A stretch of 8,009 bases of DNA from Planctomycetota bacterium (GTDB lineage: Bacteria; Planctomycetota; Planctomycetia; Pirellulales; Lacipirellulaceae), in NCBI GenBank assembly GCA_029259975.1, contig JAJDEE010000220.1:1-8009 (forward strand), read 5' to 3'. The first letter of the stretch is position 1; every line of letters begins with the position of its first letter. Positions 6,158 through 8,009 of the stretch are shown here, in pieces. The notes under the pieces are model-generated. The model did not search any database, was not told the DNA's origin, and saw only the letters and a program-made list of their open reading frames with translations. A program made the translations under genes and the position numbers.

Positions 6158-7420
6158 CTACTCCGCTGGCAAGCAAGCCAAGGAGGACTCGGTTCGTAGG
6201 TACATTCGACCGCGGTGAATGGCGGGGGTAGCGTTGGTAGGCGCGCCCAAATCGTTTTTGCCCAGGAGCTTAAAATCGTGGTCTGCCGCGATGACGACCG
6301 CCTGTCCGGCGGTGGAAAGGCAGTAGATTTTATTGCCGGCGAGGACTGGTGAGCCGAAGAAATTGCCACCAACACGTTTCGTCCATAAGGCATGGCGAGG
6401 GTTTTCGGAATCCAAGTCGACCAGAGAAACCTTCCCTTGGTCGTGCCACAGAAAAAGCCAGTTGTCCTTGGCGAGTGGGGTAGGCACGTAGGGAATTTGC
6501 TTGGAGAGTGTAAATTGCGTTCGAGGTGGTTGGCTAGTAGCTAGGTCGATTCCTACTAAGGATTTGCCGCCGCCACCAGAGCCGCAAACGCCGAGGACGA
6601 AGTTGCCAGCTGCGATCGGCGAACTCACACAGCGCTCGGGGAACAACTCGGATTTTTGCCAGATCACTTCGCCCGTCTGAACTTCGATCGCTTGCATCCC
6701 GCCAGCGGTACTTTGGGAAATAACCGCCAATCGCTCGTCATCGATTGAGATCACACAGGGAGTCGAGTAGGTTGCCTTGCCGCTCGGCCGCTCGGCACGC
6801 CAACGTACGTTGCCCGACAAAGCATCTAGGCCGACCAAAAAACCTTGGTCGTCTTGGTCGACTTGCACGCAGACGACACCCTCGACGACAACTGGCGAAG
6901 CGGCAAATCCATGCGAGCCAACAAAGTCGCCTAAGTGGGTTCGCCAGATTTCTTGGCCCTGGTGCGAAAAGGCAACACCGCGTATCTTTCCGCCTGCAGC
7001 CCAGGTCAGGTAAACATGCTGCTGGTCTACGGTTGGCGTTGCCGAAGTGTAGCTGTTGTTGCGGTGCATTGGATACGTTTGGCCAGCCAGCTTACGTTGC
7101 CAAAGCTGCTCGCCGCTACCGGCAATCAAACACTGCAAGACCACGTCTCCGTTCTCGGTGTCACTGCTGCTAACAAACAGCAGGTCTTCCCAGCAGACCG
7201 GCGAGCTGCTGCCTGTGCCGGGTAGTTCTTTTTTCCACAGGTAATCGTGCTCGGTCCAAGTCGCAGGAAACGTCGCCTCAACAGCCAGTCCTGATCCGTT
7301 GGGGCCTCGAAACCGCGACCAGTTTTCCGCCTGAACAGGCCAGCCAGCCAACAGCACGACAGACAAGGAAAAAAGACATGGGAGCTTTCCACAGAGAACT
7401 GCACGACAACTAGTACTCAT
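6158..7420 (-). CDS. Secreted PQQ-like beta-propeller repeat protein
   Basis: This encodes 420 residues from the ATG at 7420; a GTG six bases further upstream (7426) is an alternative start. The N-terminus is a signal peptide (hydrophobic core LPCLFSLSVVLLAGW, cleavage after VQA at residue 31), so the protein is exported. The mature chain begins ENWSRFRGPNGSG, the opening motif of many planctomycete PQQ-like propeller proteins. Repeating blades follow, each with a Gly-x-x-x-Trp strand: GEQLWQ (103-108), GQEIWR (155-160), GNVRWR (203-208), GEVIWQ (250-255) and ALWTKR near 344-349. SPVV/SPIA/TPA turns lie between them, giving about seven blades. Such propellers include BamB-like scaffolds and quinoprotein dehydrogenase relatives. 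I see no clear set of catalytic PQQ or metal ligands, so it is more likely a binding or scaffold protein; this is inference. The start is decided by an AAGG about 10 nt upstream of ATG (4 nt from GTG). That AAGG lies in a 12-bp tandem repeat. The gene sits between a sigma-54 activator and the acyl-CoA ligase. Confidence 0.9.
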   Translation of the reverse strand: MSTSCRAVLCGKLPCLFSLSVVLLAGWPVQAENWSRFRGPNGSGLAVEATFPATWTEHDYLWKKELPGTGSSSPVCWEDLLFVSSSDTENGDVVLQCLIAGSGEQLWQRKLAGQTYPMHRNNSYTSATPTVDQQHVYLTWAAGGKIRGVAFSHQGQEIWRTHLGDFVGSHGFAASPVVVEGVVCVQVDQDDQGFLVGLDALSGNVRWRAERPSGKATYSTPCVISIDDERLAVISQSTAGGMQAIEVQTGEVIWQKSELFPERCVSSPIAAGNFVLGVCGSGGGGKSLVGIDLATSQPPRTQFTLSKQIPYVPTPLAKDNWLFLWHDQGKVSLVDLDSENPRHALWTKRVGGNFFGSPVLAGNKIYCLSTAGQAVVIAADHDFKLLGKNDLGAPTNATPAIHRGRMYLRTESSLACLPAE

Positions 7421-7426
7421 TTCCAC

Positions 7427-7450
7427 ATTGCCTTCGATATTGCCTTCGAT
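7427..7450 (-). repeat. Perfect 12-bp tandem duplication carrying the ribosome binding site
   Basis: Two identical 12-bp units lie head to tail, ATTGCCTTCGAT on the plus strand (7427-7438 and 7439-7450). On the coding (minus) strand each is ATCGAAGGCAAT, so the Shine-Dalgarno-like GAAGG is present twice ahead of the PQQ-like gene. The proximal copy ends directly at the GTG/ATG start pair. Both units lie in the 44-nt gap after the regulator gene. Confidence 0.85.
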
Positions 7451-7464
7451 GAAACGGAAAACAG

Positions 7465-8009
7465 TTACCGCTCGATGTGATAGATTTCAAGCTTTCGATA
7501 CAAGGTCGCTCGCCCGATGCCCAAGAGCTTAGCCGCTTCGGGGACGCTGCCACCGGTACGCTTAAGCGCTTCGAGGATTAGCTTGCGCTCCCAGTGTTCG
7601 ATCTGCAACGAATCAAGCATCTCGCCGCCGCTGTCGCGTAGGCCTAGATCGCAGGGGCGGATCTCGTTTTCCTCAGCCAGCACGACAGCGCTGTCGATCA
7701 CGTTGCGTAGTTGCCGCACGTTGCCGGGCCAGTTGTACGCAAGCAACTGTTTGCGCGCTGCGTCGCTCATGCCAAGCTCGGGTCGACCTCGTTCGATGCG
7801 GTAATGTTCGAGAAAGAAATCGAGTAGCAAGCCGACGTCGTCGTCTCGGTCGCGAAGCGGCGGCATATGTAGCTCGAAGATACTTAGGCGATAGTAAAGG
7901 TCTTCGCGAAATTTCTTTTCCTTCACAAAGGTCTGCAAGTCTTGGTTCGTCGCGGCAATGACGCGTACATCGACTTTGATTTCCTTAGTGGCTCCCACGG
8001 GCAGGAAGG
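7465..8009 (-). CDS. Sigma-54-dependent transcriptional activator, C-terminal part (5' end outside window)
   Basis: The frame is open to the window edge, so about 180 C-terminal residues are seen. The upstream part of the AAA+ domain (Walker A, GAFTGA loop, Walker B) and any sensor domain are outside. Visible signatures of the NtrC-type family: FLPVGATKEIKVDVRVIAATN (first about 21 residues, the sensor I region), FREDLYYRLSIFELHMPPLRDR (conserved arginine-finger and linker region), YNWPGNVRQLRNVIDSAVVL (sensor II), and a C-terminal Fis-type helix-turn-helix with EAAKLLGIGRATLYRKL. Such proteins bind upstream activating sequences and use ATP to open promoters held by sigma-54 RNA polymerase. 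The stop is a TAA at 7465-7467. It is 44 nt from the PQQ-like gene on the same strand, so it may be co-transcribed with or control the propeller and ligase genes. The signal it senses cannot be known from this part. I saw no -24/-12 (TGGC-N8-TTGC) promoter in the gap to the next gene. Confidence 0.95.
   Translation of the reverse strand, partial: FLPVGATKEIKVDVRVIAATNQDLQTFVKEKKFREDLYYRLSIFELHMPPLRDRDDDVGLLLDFFLEHYRIERGRPELGMSDAARKQLLAYNWPGNVRQLRNVIDSAVVLAEENEIRPCDLGLRDSGGEMLDSLQIEHWERKLILEALKRTGGSVPEAAKLLGIGRATLYRKLEIYHIER

Noticed and set aside
6145..6393. 83-residue N-terminal extension of the acyl-CoA ligase
   Set aside because: It lies wholly within the PQQ-like gene in another frame, is low in conserved features, and the ligase family N-terminus starts at ATG 6144.
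6745..7225. Several plus-strand open frames inside the PQQ-like gene
   Set aside because: They are antisense to a clearly recognised propeller protein and show no family motifs.

Overview
The window looks like chromosomal DNA from a planctomycete, probably a Pirellula/Blastopirellula-type bacterium. This is inferred from gene style, not from a marker gene. The clues are a secreted PQQ-like beta-propeller protein that opens with the WSRFRGPNGSG motif common in that phylum, several exported or membrane-anchored proteins without recognisable domains, loosely spaced genes that often change strand, moderate GC, and GTG/TTG start codons. No tRNA, rRNA, CRISPR array, transposase or phage gene was found.

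Left part (1-2172). A truncated minus-strand gene for an exported protein, possibly the N-terminus of a DUF1570-type protein, is divergent from a plus-strand gene for a secreted Pro/Gln/Arg-rich protein of 246 residues. This second gene converges on a minus-strand gene for a single-pass membrane protein of unknown function (321 residues). Middle part (2173-4156). Two plus-strand metabolic/membrane genes follow: a TVP38/DedA-like VTT-domain membrane protein and an aldo/keto reductase very close to E. coli YghZ/Gpr, with an intact D/Y/K/H tetrad and a TTG start.

Right part (4232-8009). All genes are on the minus strand. In transcription order they are: the C-terminal half of a sigma-54-dependent, Fis-type activator; a secreted PQQ-like beta-propeller protein; a PaaK-type AMP-forming acyl-CoA ligase; and a stand-alone DUF971 zinc protein. 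The regulator, propeller and ligase are separated by only 44 and 13 nt and may be co-transcribed. Between the ligase and DUF971 lies a compact palindromic element of about 182 bp. It has 9-bp perfect terminal inverted repeats, a 28-bp imperfect inner inverted repeat and flanking 7-bp direct repeats (TTAGTTA). It looks like a small non-autonomous mobile or REP/MITE-like element inserted exactly at the ligase stop codon.

Most of the window is ordinary housekeeping or accessory content for such a genome. The palindromic element is the most notable non-gene structure, and I see no convincing new multi-gene defence or metabolic system. The two unknown exported proteins are the main dark matter.
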